NCBI GenBank assembly: GCA_003506795.1
Contig: DNYO01000298.1
Location: 1-14,078 of the forward strand
Direction of reading: 5' to 3'
Source: Deltaproteobacteria bacterium
Lineage (GTDB): Bacteria > Desulfobacterota > Syntrophorhabdia > Syntrophorhabdales > Syntrophorhabdaceae
DNA length: 14,078 bases
A program made the position numbers and the translations under genes. Positions 4,454-12,301 of this stretch are shown piece by piece; the first letter of the stretch is position 1, and every line of letters starts with the position of its first letter. The notes under the pieces are model-generated. The model saw nothing but the letters and a program-made list of their open reading frames with translations, did no database searches and was not told where the DNA came from.

Positions 4454-6964
4454 ATGTCCACAGTGCCGTACATAGGCTCAGACAACGAAGAATACCCCAT
4501 CGGACAAATCGGTTGGGAAGGACCCAATAGAATATCGCAGATGTTCGACGCCCTTGTTCCAACCTATGGCCTCTGGGCCGGTCCTGGTTGGGCCGGAGGC
4601 TTTCGTGTTCTAAATAGCGCGAACATTAACTGGGATACTATGGCCTGTTATAACGATACGCTCAAGGGCTGCACGGATCTGGAACATGAGGGCCAGTATC
4701 ATTACAGCCTCATAGATGCCATCTGCAAGAAACATGATTGGGAATATTATCGGGCCGAACGTCGAGAGTTGCGTGAAAAACAAGAAGCCAGCGATCAGAT
4801 TATCATGAATGCCGATCTAGAATTATTGAAGTCAACGAGCGAAATATCATCGCAATTGCTGACGAACGGCACAGCAGCATATGAGTGTCTGGTACCTAAC
4901 CACGAATATGAATACGTATATATTGGGCAGTTAGATGCGGAGGAAGCCAGATATTCCAAAATGGTGGCCGCTGCATTTGCTGTTAAACTGACAATGTGGG
5001 ATGCTGCAAAATCGTTATGGTCGGCGGCTGTTGGCTTTTTCAAGGACATATGGGGCGGAACGAAAGAGGAAAGCTTTTCCGAAGGATCTTCTACCGTCAA
5101 AGCGACCGAACAAAACAATGTGATCGTTTACGAAAACTACGATGCCGTAACCAGAATCGATAAGGGTTGGTCGTTGGCCTTGGCTACGGAAAAAGCATGC
5201 ATGTTGCCAAGGGTTAAATTTGGTGTGGGGAGTGCAAAGCCCGACATTACCTACGAGATTGCCGAGAACAACATATGCATTGTTCACGGGGGCAACGGCA
5301 GCGACAGAATCTTTGTCACAAACAACGGATCCCATCAGGCAGAGCTCGTCCTGAAGGGTGGTGGCGGCAATGATACATACGATATCGCGTCTGGCATCGG
5401 CAATCTCACTATTTCAGACGATGGCAAGAACTTCATATCCTGGGGTGGTCATAGATTAACTGCGTTCTATAAGGACGGAGAGGAAGACATCTGGAAGACA
5501 CTTGATGGAAAGCAACAGGTAAGTCATTGCTCGCCATGGAAGATAACTTTTGAAGATGGAACCACGATCACGCTTGAAGAGGGTTCAAATCCGGATGATC
5601 TTTCGATCAACCTCATCGATACCCCCGATGACCCGACCACCACCCTCACCATAACAGGTGACCTCGCCCCCGTCGACTTCGACCCCAACACCCCGGGGGT
5701 CCAGATTCAATACGACACACTCGGCAACGTCATCACCGACCCGAACACACCGGAACCCGACAGAGCCGATACCCTCTATGACAGCACGGGCAACGACTCG
5801 ATCGTTGGCGGTGGAGGCAACGACCAGATACTTGCCAATAATGGCGGAGACGACTGGCTCAAGGGTGGATCCGGCAACGACGCCATCGTGGCGGGCTCCG
5901 GCAGGGACATCCTGGAGGGAGGAACCGGAGCGGACCTCCTCGACGGCGGCACGGGCGACGATACCTTAAACGGTGGCGCCGGGGATGACACGTACGCCTT
6001 CTCCACCGGTTCCGGCAACGATAACATAACCGATGCCTCGGGTACGGACACCATCAATCTGGGGAGCCTCAACTCCACCGATGTTACCTTTGTTGTCTCC
6101 TCCATCTCGGCCGACGACGGCATCATGATAAGGGTGAACGCTACCGGCGAGACCCTGAGGATCAAGAACTGGTTCACCTCCGACGGGTACAGGGTGGAGA
6201 ACTTCCAGTTCAACGACACGACCCTTACCGCCGCCGAGGCCCAGGCGCTGGCAGCCGCCTCCGGCATCATCGGCACCGACGGCAACGACTCCCTCTACGC
6301 CCCCGCCAGCTTCAGCACCACCGTGGCGAGCGGTGCGGGCAACGATTTCATATACGCCGGCGCCGCTGCGATGGTGGCGTATGGCGGCACGGGCAGCGAT
6401 TACCTGTACGGCAACGCCGGCAATGATGTCCTCTACGGAGAGGACGGCAACGACACCCTAAGCGGCAACGCCGGCAACGACTACATCTACGGCGGGGCGA
6501 ACAACGACACCATAAACGGTGGTGACGGCAACGATTACCTCGACGGCGGCACGGGCGACGATACCTTAAACGGTGGCGCCGGGGATGACACGTATGTGTT
6601 TGCACTGGGGAACGGTACCGATACCATTTCTGATTCCGGTTCCGACGATACGACCCAGGACAGGGTTCTGTTTGGATCCGATGTATTGCAGGGGACAGTG
6701 GCCCTCTTCCAGAGCGGGCAGAATCTTGTTGTTGGATACGGGACGACTGATGCTGTTACGGTGTCGAGTCAGATGTCCGCCAGTTACGGTGTAGAGAAGA
6801 TCGAACTAAACAGTGGTTTGTTCCTCAACAACGCCGACATCAACACCGTCATTCAGCAGATAACCGCATTCGCGACGGAGCATGGCATATCACTGACGAG
6901 TGTCAATGACGTGAGGAACAACCAGGATCTCATGAACATCGTCGCCAGTTCATGGCATGGGTAA
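4454..6964 (+). CDS. RTX (hemolysin-type calcium-binding repeat) secreted protein with phospholipase A2-like N-terminal domain
   Basis: This 836-residue protein is the probable substrate of the type I secretion system encoded just downstream. Residues about 38-126 resemble phospholipase A2: W-A-G-P-G (41-45) as calcium loop, then IDAICKKHDWEYY with H94-D95 and Y98, then NADLELLK with D121. Residues 280-310 hold a first G-G-x-G-x-D pair. Two full RTX blocks follow at about 438-515 and 604-716, such as GGTGDDTLNGGAGDDTY. Each is followed by a haemolysin-type calcium-binding-related domain (515-600 and 717-790). There is no N-terminal signal peptide, and the end NIVASSWHG resembles C-terminal type I secretion signals. 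Seven cysteines all lie before residue 360, which is unusual for RTX proteins. The start follows a strong ribosome-binding site. No HlyC-type acyltransferase gene is nearby. Its RTX class is certain; the lipase activity is inferred from motifs. Confidence 0.93.
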   Translation: MSTVPYIGSDNEEYPIGQIGWEGPNRISQMFDALVPTYGLWAGPGWAGGFRVLNSANINWDTMACYNDTLKGCTDLEHEGQYHYSLIDAICKKHDWEYYRAERRELREKQEASDQIIMNADLELLKSTSEISSQLLTNGTAAYECLVPNHEYEYVYIGQLDAEEARYSKMVAAAFAVKLTMWDAAKSLWSAAVGFFKDIWGGTKEESFSEGSSTVKATEQNNVIVYENYDAVTRIDKGWSLALATEKACMLPRVKFGVGSAKPDITYEIAENNICIVHGGNGSDRIFVTNNGSHQAELVLKGGGGNDTYDIASGIGNLTISDDGKNFISWGGHRLTAFYKDGEEDIWKTLDGKQQVSHCSPWKITFEDGTTITLEEGSNPDDLSINLIDTPDDPTTTLTITGDLAPVDFDPNTPGVQIQYDTLGNVITDPNTPEPDRADTLYDSTGNDSIVGGGGNDQILANNGGDDWLKGGSGNDAIVAGSGRDILEGGTGADLLDGGTGDDTLNGGAGDDTYAFSTGSGNDNITDASGTDTINLGSLNSTDVTFVVSSISADDGIMIRVNATGETLRIKNWFTSDGYRVENFQFNDTTLTAAEAQALAAASGIIGTDGNDSLYAPASFSTTVASGAGNDFIYAGAAAMVAYGGTGSDYLYGNAGNDVLYGEDGNDTLSGNAGNDYIYGGANNDTINGGDGNDYLDGGTGDDTLNGGAGDDTYVFALGNGTDTISDSGSDDTTQDRVLFGSDVLQGTVALFQSGQNLVVGYGTTDAVTVSSQMSASYGVEKIELNSGLFLNNADINTVIQQITAFATEHGISLTSVNDVRNNQDLMNIVASSWHG
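4565..4831 (+). other. Phospholipase A2-like domain of the RTX protein (residues about 38-126)
   Basis: The order of motifs matches the parvovirus VP1-unique-region phospholipase A2 rather than long disulfide-rich secreted enzymes. The calcium loop W-A-G-P-G-W corresponds to Y-L-G-P-G/F-N, the catalytic H-D-x-x-Y sits in D-A-x-x-x-x-H-D-x-x-Y, and A-D-x-x-x-L/F-x-K supplies the second aspartate. H94 to D121 is 27 residues, near the spacing in the viral domains as I recall them. The loop-to-histidine distance is longer than in the viral domains, because of an insert (about 50-85) containing C65 and C73. Calcium dependence would fit a protein that folds only outside the cell. The assignment is from recalled motifs; a fold prediction would be decisive. 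Confidence 0.6.
5938..5994 (+). repeat. 57-bp exact direct repeat, copy 1 (within RTX block 1)
   Basis: This stretch, encoding LDGGTGDDTLNGGAGDDTY, is identical at all 57 bases to 6538-6594, exactly 600 bp (200 codons) downstream, including third codon positions. Sequence on both sides diverges immediately. It marks the junction from each RTX block into its following calcium-binding-related domain. Confidence 0.95.
6538..6594 (+). repeat. 57-bp exact direct repeat, copy 2 (within RTX block 2)
   Basis: Identical to 5938-5994. Perfect synonymous-site identity means a recent duplication or gene conversion, or ongoing recombination between the blocks. Deletion between the copies would remove exactly 200 residues in frame. 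Confidence 0.95.
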
Positions 6965-7105
6965 GAAGGGGCGGGTTCATCAGAGTTTCAACGATTAGAA
7001 GAAACCCGGAAGAAAACAGAGGCAACTGCGGGTAAGTGACCAGGTAACAGGCGAGAGAACGGTCGCTGTCCGCTGCACAGAATTCTATACAAAAAGGTAC
7101 TGCAC

Positions 7106-8470
7106 GTGTTATCGGCATCAAGGGCCCACGTAACGGGGCGGTTCGGTCTTTTCTTCCAGTGGGCCTGTTTTTACAGCACCCTGGTGGGAATTGTCTGTCT
7201 TCTCTCGCTGGCCTTCTGTGCTGCCGCCGATACGCTCGATTACGAGTCCGCAGTCGAAAAGGCCCTCACCCACTCCCATGACGTCAGGATGTCCCGCCTT
7301 GACGTCGGTATCAGCGAATCTTCCCTCAAGCGCGCCTATTCCCTCTATTACCCTACCATCAGGGCCCAGTGGAATTCAGAATATGTCAGGGATCTCTCCG
7401 ACGGTACCTACCAGGTCACCTCCGTGGGTGACACGGTGCTCGTCCAGAACACCATGTACCAGAGCTCCCTGTTGCTTGCGGGTACGTACAACCTCTTCGA
7501 CTTCGGGGCCACTATAAAGCGGGTGTCGATTGCGAAGAGCGATGTCGACGTGAAGAAGACAACGTACCGCCAGACCGTCCGGGAGATAAGGCTCAAGGTG
7601 CTCGGCATCTATTCCGACCTCCTTACCGCCTCACGGGAGCTTGAGACAAAGCGGCAGCTTCTCACCCTTTACAAGGAGCTGTCCCTGACGAAGGAGAGGC
7701 TCTACAGGGCAGGCAGGATATCGAAGGTCGAGATGGTGGACGAGGCGGTGCAGACAGTGAAGATCGTCGACGAGATCGATACCTTGAAGCTCAAGGTATC
7801 GACACTCTCGAAGGACCTCAGTTTCTACACCGGGGACGCCTATGAAGCGGAGATCCTGCGTGTCAGCGACTTCACCGAGCCGCAAGGGAGGGACGACATC
7901 GCCTTCGATATCGACAGGACCCCGGAGTCCCGCATCTACGCCCTCGAGATAGAGAAGAAGCAGGCGGAGGTCGACGCCCTCACGAAAGAGCTCTATCCCC
8001 GATTGGGACTCTATTCCAAGTATGTCTGGTATGCCAGTAATGATAACGAAGCGGGCGCCTCGGCGCGGTATATCCAGCCCCGCAACTTCTTCATCGGCAT
8101 TTCCGCAACGGTGACCCTCTTCGAGGGGTTCAGGAGCAATGCCGACATCGACAAGGCAAAGCTGGAGCTGGAGAGGCTCAAGATCGACAGATCCCGGAAG
8201 CTCTCCGAGCTCAGCGGCAGGCACGCCAAGGTGACCGATGCAAAGAGGACCTACACGTCGGGCATGGCGAACCGGAAAGACATGCTCAAAAAGGTGGAGG
8301 ACAAGCTCGCCATGGTCGAACGCCTCCATAGGCAGAAGCTCATCGAATGGACGGACTTTCTGAACCAGAAGATAGAGCTCCTCACACAGAAGCTGGAACT
8401 GACGAAGGTCATCATCGCGAAGATCGCCGCGGTGAAGGAACTTGAGATACTCTCACAGGAGAGCAGGTAA
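7106..8470 (+). CDS. TolC-like outer-membrane efflux protein of a type I secretion system
   Basis: The 454-residue protein is the outer-membrane channel of the secretion system. A hydrophobic signal segment (about 18-38) is followed by a likely signal-peptidase site at C-A-A-A, after which the mature protein begins DTLDYESAVEKALTHSHDVR, the usual start of the outer membrane efflux protein (OEP) domain. Two OEP repeats are visible, with long amphipathic coiled-coil stretches (SRELETKRQLLTLYKELSLT; KAKLELERLKIDRSRKLSEL) and beta-barrel segments such as YPTIRAQWNSEY and YNLFDFGATIKR, then YPRLGLYSKYVWY and FFIGISATVTLFEGF. The start is GTG at 7106 with AAGGT 7 nt upstream. Length and architecture are normal. 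Its stop codon shares one base with the ATG of the ABC transporter (TAATG), so the two are translationally coupled. The 141-nt gap from the RTX gene has no clear promoter or terminator. Confidence 0.92.
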   Translation: MLSASRAHVTGRFGLFFQWACFYSTLVGIVCLLSLAFCAAADTLDYESAVEKALTHSHDVRMSRLDVGISESSLKRAYSLYYPTIRAQWNSEYVRDLSDGTYQVTSVGDTVLVQNTMYQSSLLLAGTYNLFDFGATIKRVSIAKSDVDVKKTTYRQTVREIRLKVLGIYSDLLTASRELETKRQLLTLYKELSLTKERLYRAGRISKVEMVDEAVQTVKIVDEIDTLKLKVSTLSKDLSFYTGDAYEAEILRVSDFTEPQGRDDIAFDIDRTPESRIYALEIEKKQAEVDALTKELYPRLGLYSKYVWYASNDNEAGASARYIQPRNFFIGISATVTLFEGFRSNADIDKAKLELERLKIDRSRKLSELSGRHAKVTDAKRTYTSGMANRKDMLKKVEDKLAMVERLHRQKLIEWTDFLNQKIELLTQKLELTKVIIAKIAAVKELEILSQESR

Positions 8471-10602
8471 TGCAGACAGCGCTTGTATGCTTCGAGCTCA
8501 TCGCCAGAATCAACCAGATCGACGTGGACATGCGTACCGTAACCCGTGAATACGGGATAGGAGAGGCCGAGGTCCCTAAGGAGCAGCTCCTTCTCATTGC
8601 CAAGAACCTGGGGTTCAAGGCAAGGGTCAAGCAGACGTCGCCCGAGACTCTCTTGAAAACCTATCCTGTTCCCGCCATGGTTATTTTTAGAGATTCAAGC
8701 TACGGGGTCCTCCTTAAGACGAACACGGAGGAGGGAAAGGTCCTCGTCTTCTTCCCCGCCGAGATGAAGGCAAGGCCGGTTGAGTTCGCGGAGCTTGAGG
8801 CCGCATCGTCAGGCGAGTACATCATCTTCAAGCACAAGCTCATATCGAGCCAGGCCGCATTCGGGTTCCGCTGGTTCTACAACGAGATCCTCCACTACAG
8901 GAACGTCATGGCGGAGGTCCTGACGGGGTCTTTCATCGTCCAGCTCTTCGGGCTGGTGACACCGCTCTTCACCCAGGTGATCCTCGACAAGGTCATCGTC
9001 CACCGGACGATGACCACCCTCGACGTCCTTGCCGTCGCCTTCCTTGCCGTGGTCATCTTCGAGTTCATCCTCAATGTCACACGCAACTACATCTTCATCC
9101 ACACCGCGAACAAGATAGACGCCAAGCTCGGCTCCAAGCTCTTCAGGCACCTCTTCTCCCTGCCCTTTGTCTACTTCGAGTCCCGCAAGGTGGGGAACAT
9201 AGTAGCGAGGGTGCGCGAGCTCGATAACATAAGGGAGTTCATCACGAACAAGTCCGTCTCCGTCCTCGTGGACCTCTTCTTCTCCCTGGTATTCGTTATC
9301 GTCATGTTTGTCTACAGCGTGAAGCTGACCCTCGTCTTTCTCGGGTTCGTCCTCCTCGTGGGCATCCTCTACCTCACGGTGACCCCGGAGCTGAGAAAGC
9401 GTCTGGAGAACAAGTTCCAGATGGGTGCCCAGGCGAACTCCTACCTGGTGGAGTCAGTAACGGGTATCCAGACTGTGAAGTCTCTCGCCCTCGAGGGTTC
9501 CATGCAGAAAAAGTGGGAGGAGAACCTCGGCAAGTATGTCCATTCAAGCTTCAAGCTTGCCACCATGTCGAATGTCGCCGGGGCCATATCGGGCACCTTC
9601 CAGCGGCTCATGACCATCGTCGTCCTCTACCTCGGCGTGAAGCTCGTCATCGACAATCAGCTCACCATAGGCCAGCTCATTGCCTTCCAGATGTTTGCGG
9701 GACAGTTCACGGGCCCCTTTCTCAGGCTTGTCAACCTCTGGAACGAGTTCCAGCAGGCGCTCCTGTCCGTGGACCGCATCAGCGACATCCTCAATAATCC
9801 CATCGAACTTCGCTCCGGCAAGGACATCACCCTTCCCAAGCTCGCCGGCTCCGTGAGGTTCGACAACGTGTCCTTCAAATACTCTCTCGATTCCGCCTAT
9901 GCCCTTGAGAGACTGAGCTTTGATATTAAGCCGGGCATGAGCGTGGGGCTTGTGGGCAGGAGCGGCTCGGGCAAGAGCACCATCACGAAGCTCATCGAGA
10001 AGCTCTATATCCTGAGCGAAGGGACAATCTACATGGACGACATCGACATTCGGCATATCAATCCCGTCTGGCTGAGGTTCAACATCGGAGTGGTGCTCCA
10101 GGACGACTACCTCTTCAGCGGAACGATCAGGGAGAACATTTCACTGCCAAGGCCCGACGTCTCCATGGATATAATCATTAATGTCGCGAAGGTGGCGGGA
10201 GCCCACGAATTTATATCGAAGCTCCCCCAGGGGTACGAAACGATCGTGGGCGAGCGTGGCTCCACCCTCTCGGGTGGCCAGAAGCAGCGTATCGCCATCG
10301 CCCGGGCGCTGATCACGAACCCCCGCATCCTCATCTTCGACGAGGCCACATCCGCCCTGGACTATGAGTCCGAGAAGGTGATCCAGCAGAACCTCTCGGA
10401 CATAAAGAAGGGAAGGACCACCTTCATCGTTGCCCACAGGCTTTCGGCCGTGCGCGACTGCGACATCATCATGGCCCTCGATAACGGCAGGATAATCGAG
10501 ATGGGTCCCCATGACGAACTCATCGCAAAGAAAGGGTACTACCATTTTCTCTACACCCAGCAGGCCAGATCCGGTGACGGAGACGGTGTGGTGCATCCAT
10601 GA
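8470..10602 (+). CDS. HlyB-like type I secretion ABC transporter with degenerate C39-like domain
   Basis: The 710-residue protein is the inner-membrane ATPase that recognises and exports the RTX substrate. Residues 1-130 form a C39-peptidase-like domain that is not a peptidase: by alignment with remembered HlyB, Thr3 takes the position of the catalytic cysteine, Cys7 lies outside the site, and the histidine region reads SSYGVLLK without His. Such domains bind RTX substrates without cutting them, in keeping with a substrate that lacks a double-glycine leader. The membrane domain (about 150-430) begins with FIVQLFGLVTPLFTQVILDKV, typical of HlyB/LktB types. The nucleotide-binding domain has Walker A GRSGSGKST (496-504), signature LSGGQKQR (600-607), Walker B ILIFDE (620-625) and switch His656. 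It overlaps the membrane-fusion gene by 4 nt (ATGA). Confidence 0.96.
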   Translation: MQTALVCFELIARINQIDVDMRTVTREYGIGEAEVPKEQLLLIAKNLGFKARVKQTSPETLLKTYPVPAMVIFRDSSYGVLLKTNTEEGKVLVFFPAEMKARPVEFAELEAASSGEYIIFKHKLISSQAAFGFRWFYNEILHYRNVMAEVLTGSFIVQLFGLVTPLFTQVILDKVIVHRTMTTLDVLAVAFLAVVIFEFILNVTRNYIFIHTANKIDAKLGSKLFRHLFSLPFVYFESRKVGNIVARVRELDNIREFITNKSVSVLVDLFFSLVFVIVMFVYSVKLTLVFLGFVLLVGILYLTVTPELRKRLENKFQMGAQANSYLVESVTGIQTVKSLALEGSMQKKWEENLGKYVHSSFKLATMSNVAGAISGTFQRLMTIVVLYLGVKLVIDNQLTIGQLIAFQMFAGQFTGPFLRLVNLWNEFQQALLSVDRISDILNNPIELRSGKDITLPKLAGSVRFDNVSFKYSLDSAYALERLSFDIKPGMSVGLVGRSGSGKSTITKLIEKLYILSEGTIYMDDIDIRHINPVWLRFNIGVVLQDDYLFSGTIRENISLPRPDVSMDIIINVAKVAGAHEFISKLPQGYETIVGERGSTLSGGQKQRIAIARALITNPRILIFDEATSALDYESEKVIQQNLSDIKKGRTTFIVAHRLSAVRDCDIIMALDNGRIIEMGPHDELIAKKGYYHFLYTQQARSGDGDGVVHP

Positions 10603-11960
10603 AGATAATGGACAGGTTCAAGACATTGAAATGGCAGGGCATGGCAGACCGACTGAAGGACGTGTTTTATATGGTGGCGAAGTGGCCGCAGTGGATCTTC
10701 AGGAACGACGATGCCCATGAGTTCAAACCCACCATGGCGGAGATAGAGGAGAGGCCGGTGAGCCCCCTGGGGAGGGTGGTCTTCTGGACGATCGTGGCAA
10801 CCATGGTCTTCTTTGTCGCCTGGATGTGCCTCGGCAAGGTAGACGTTGTGGTTTCGGCCCGGGGCATGATCATACCCGAGGGGGACGTGAAGATACTCCA
10901 GCCCCTCGATACGGGCGTGGTGAGCGCCATCATGTGCCGTGAGGGGGACTTCGTGAAGAAGGACCAGGTCCTCATGGAGATCGACCCCTCCATCACGGCC
11001 CCCGAGCTTGAATCGAAGCAGAAGAACCTCAAGTACATCGAACTCGAGAAGATGCGCCTCAACGCGACGATGGGCAAGGCCCCCTTCAATCCCGACGACA
11101 GGGACCAGGACATTGAATCCATTAGGACGCAGAGAGAGCTCTACCGCTCGTCGGTGGCAAGCCTGGAGAAGCAGCTCAGCGCCAAGAATGAGGAGCTTCG
11201 CTCTGCAAAGGAGGACCGCTCGCACAACGCCTCCCTCCTGGAAATGGCGAAGGACCGCGAAAAGAGGATGAGGGCCGTCGCCGACATCATCTCAAGGAGC
11301 GAGTACGAGAAGGCCCTGAACGATGTAATGACATACGCCAACAACGTGCAGCAGCTCACGCACAAGATCGGGCAGCTCACCCACGAGATCGCCTACATCA
11401 ACGAGAACTTCCGGGCCACCAACCTGAAGGAGTTCTCCGACAAGCACAAGACATCCACCGAGATACGGGCGGAGATCGACAAGACGATGTTCCGGAACCG
11501 GAAGCAGAAGATCCTGTCCCCCGTGGACGGATACGTCTCCAATCTTTACTTCCACACGATAGGGGGTGTGGTGACCCCGGCGCAGAAGCTCATGATCGTC
11601 GTTCCCTTAAGCGCCCCCCTCGTCATCAAGGCCTCCGTCCTCAACAAGGACATCGGGTTCATACGCGACGGCATGGCCGTGTCGGTGAAAATCGACACCT
11701 TCGACTTCCAGAAGTACGGCATACTCAACGGCACCGTGAGGAGCATCTCGAAGCACAGCACCGAGGATGAGAAGCTGGGGCCCGTCTACGAGCTCTTCAT
11801 CACCCCGGGGGAGACGACATTCCTGGTGGAGGGAAAGAGGGTGCCCATCACCTCCGGCATGAGCTTGACGGCGGAGGTGAAGGTGGGCAAGCGCAGGGTC
11901 ATCGAGTTCTTCATCTATCCCATAATCAAGTATCTCGACGAAGGGATAAAGGTGCGGTAA
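10599..11960 (+). CDS. HlyD-family type I secretion membrane-fusion protein
   Basis: The 453-residue periplasmic adaptor joins the ABC transporter to the outer-membrane channel. A short cytoplasmic tail (1-59) precedes one membrane anchor (60-78, VVFWTIVATMVFFVAWMCL). The first half of the lipoyl/barrel-sandwich domain follows (about 85-128; GDVKILQPLDTGVVSAI and REGDFVKKDQVLMEID). A long charged coiled-coil hairpin (about 130-290) leads to the second lipoyl half, KILSPVDGYVSNLYFHTIGG (about 302-321), and the beta-barrel region. The C-terminus RVIEFFIYPIIKYLDEGIKV is the typical HlyD family ending (R-x-V-x-E-Y-L-x-x-P-I). Its ATG overlaps the ABC transporter stop, completing the channel-ATPase-adaptor operon. 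No clear rho-independent terminator follows; only a weak CGGTA/TACCG stem without a T-run spans the stop codon at about 11955-11970. Confidence 0.95.
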   Translation: MKIMDRFKTLKWQGMADRLKDVFYMVAKWPQWIFRNDDAHEFKPTMAEIEERPVSPLGRVVFWTIVATMVFFVAWMCLGKVDVVVSARGMIIPEGDVKILQPLDTGVVSAIMCREGDFVKKDQVLMEIDPSITAPELESKQKNLKYIELEKMRLNATMGKAPFNPDDRDQDIESIRTQRELYRSSVASLEKQLSAKNEELRSAKEDRSHNASLLEMAKDREKRMRAVADIISRSEYEKALNDVMTYANNVQQLTHKIGQLTHEIAYINENFRATNLKEFSDKHKTSTEIRAEIDKTMFRNRKQKILSPVDGYVSNLYFHTIGGVVTPAQKLMIVVPLSAPLVIKASVLNKDIGFIRDGMAVSVKIDTFDFQKYGILNGTVRSISKHSTEDEKLGPVYELFITPGETTFLVEGKRVPITSGMSLTAEVKVGKRRVIEFFIYPIIKYLDEGIKVR

Positions 11961-12016
11961 TATTGTACCGTAAGTGAATAATTCTAGTCTCGGCGAGAGG
12001 AAATTCGTTCCAATCT

Positions 12017-12262
12017 GTGTTTTCAATGGAAATGTCAGGCAATCTTACGCAGCTTTACCATCACACAAACCAACAGAATAGACAAAGCATTGTGGATGCT
12101 GGGGTCATGAGAGACCGAGTAAGTCGAACCTCCAGGACACGAATCATGCTGGTTCAGGTGTTCTTCTTTGATCTGGTATTAGCTTGCCGCCATCAATCTC
12201 ATCGCCTCGATGCGTATGGGGTCCGGTTGCCTGGCCAGCCGTTTGAGGAGCCTTTGCCGTGA
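12017..12262 (+). CDS. Small ORF of unknown status; N-terminus reads LTQLYHHTNQQNRQSIVDAG
   Basis: The plus-strand frame after the secretion operon begins MSGNLTQLYHHTNQQNRQ and continues SIVDAGVMRD. This resembles the opening strand and helix of ADP-ribosyltransferase-like or phage-toxin folds (L-Y-H-x-T-x-x-x-x-x-x-x-I-x-x-x-G). After about residue 30 the sequence loses any recognisable pattern and stops at 81 residues, so it may be a truncated relic. There is no convincing ribosome-binding site at the first Met. A real function is not claimed, and its 3' half overlaps the opposing small ORF at 12179-12298. Confidence 0.22.
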   Translation: MFSMEMSGNLTQLYHHTNQQNRQSIVDAGVMRDRVSRTSRTRIMLVQVFFFDLVLACRHQSHRLDAYGVRLPGQPFEEPLP

Positions 12263-12298
12263 CACCTCATCGGTCTTCATCAACATGGAGATCGTCAT
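12179..12298 (-). CDS. Possible 39-residue basic protein, unknown function
   Basis: It reads MTISMLMKTDEVSRQRLLKR and continues LARQPDPIRIEAMRLMAAS. The composition (Arg/Leu/Met-rich, likely helical) looks coding rather than random. It starts 3 nt after the stop of the upstream minus-strand ORF (12302-12796), with GGAAG 7 nt before the ATG, so the pair could form a small operon. No family recognised. Confidence 0.35.
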   Translation of the reverse strand: MTISMLMKTDEVSRQRLLKRLARQPDPIRIEAMRLMAAS

Positions 12299-12301
12299 CC
12301 C

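Noticed and set aside
4454..4580. Signal peptide on the RTX protein
   Set aside because: The N-terminus has no basic start plus hydrophobic core; export by the type I route from the C-terminus explains this.
5938..6594. Regular repeats that might suggest a CRISPR array
   Set aside because: The repeats are coding RTX nonapeptides in frame; there are no palindromic repeats, no constant spacers and no cas genes.
5776..6605. Long minus-strand and alternate-frame ORFs across the RTX repeats
   Set aside because: GC-rich repetitive DNA keeps several frames open; their composition is skewed (Pro/Ser- or Arg/Cys-rich) and mirrors the RTX codons.
6965..7105. Terminator between the RTX gene and the TolC-like gene
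   Set aside because: The only stem (CGGGTT/AACCCG, about 6974-7008) has a loop of roughly 26 nt and no T-run.
7631..8329. 232-residue minus-strand ORF within the TolC-like gene
   Set aside because: It is an antisense shadow of a full-length outer-membrane protein gene; no ribosome-binding site or family motif.
10551..11225. 224-residue minus-strand ORF opposite the HlyD-like gene
   Set aside because: It is antisense to a clear membrane-fusion protein; His/Leu/Val-rich composition typical of reverse-frame reading.
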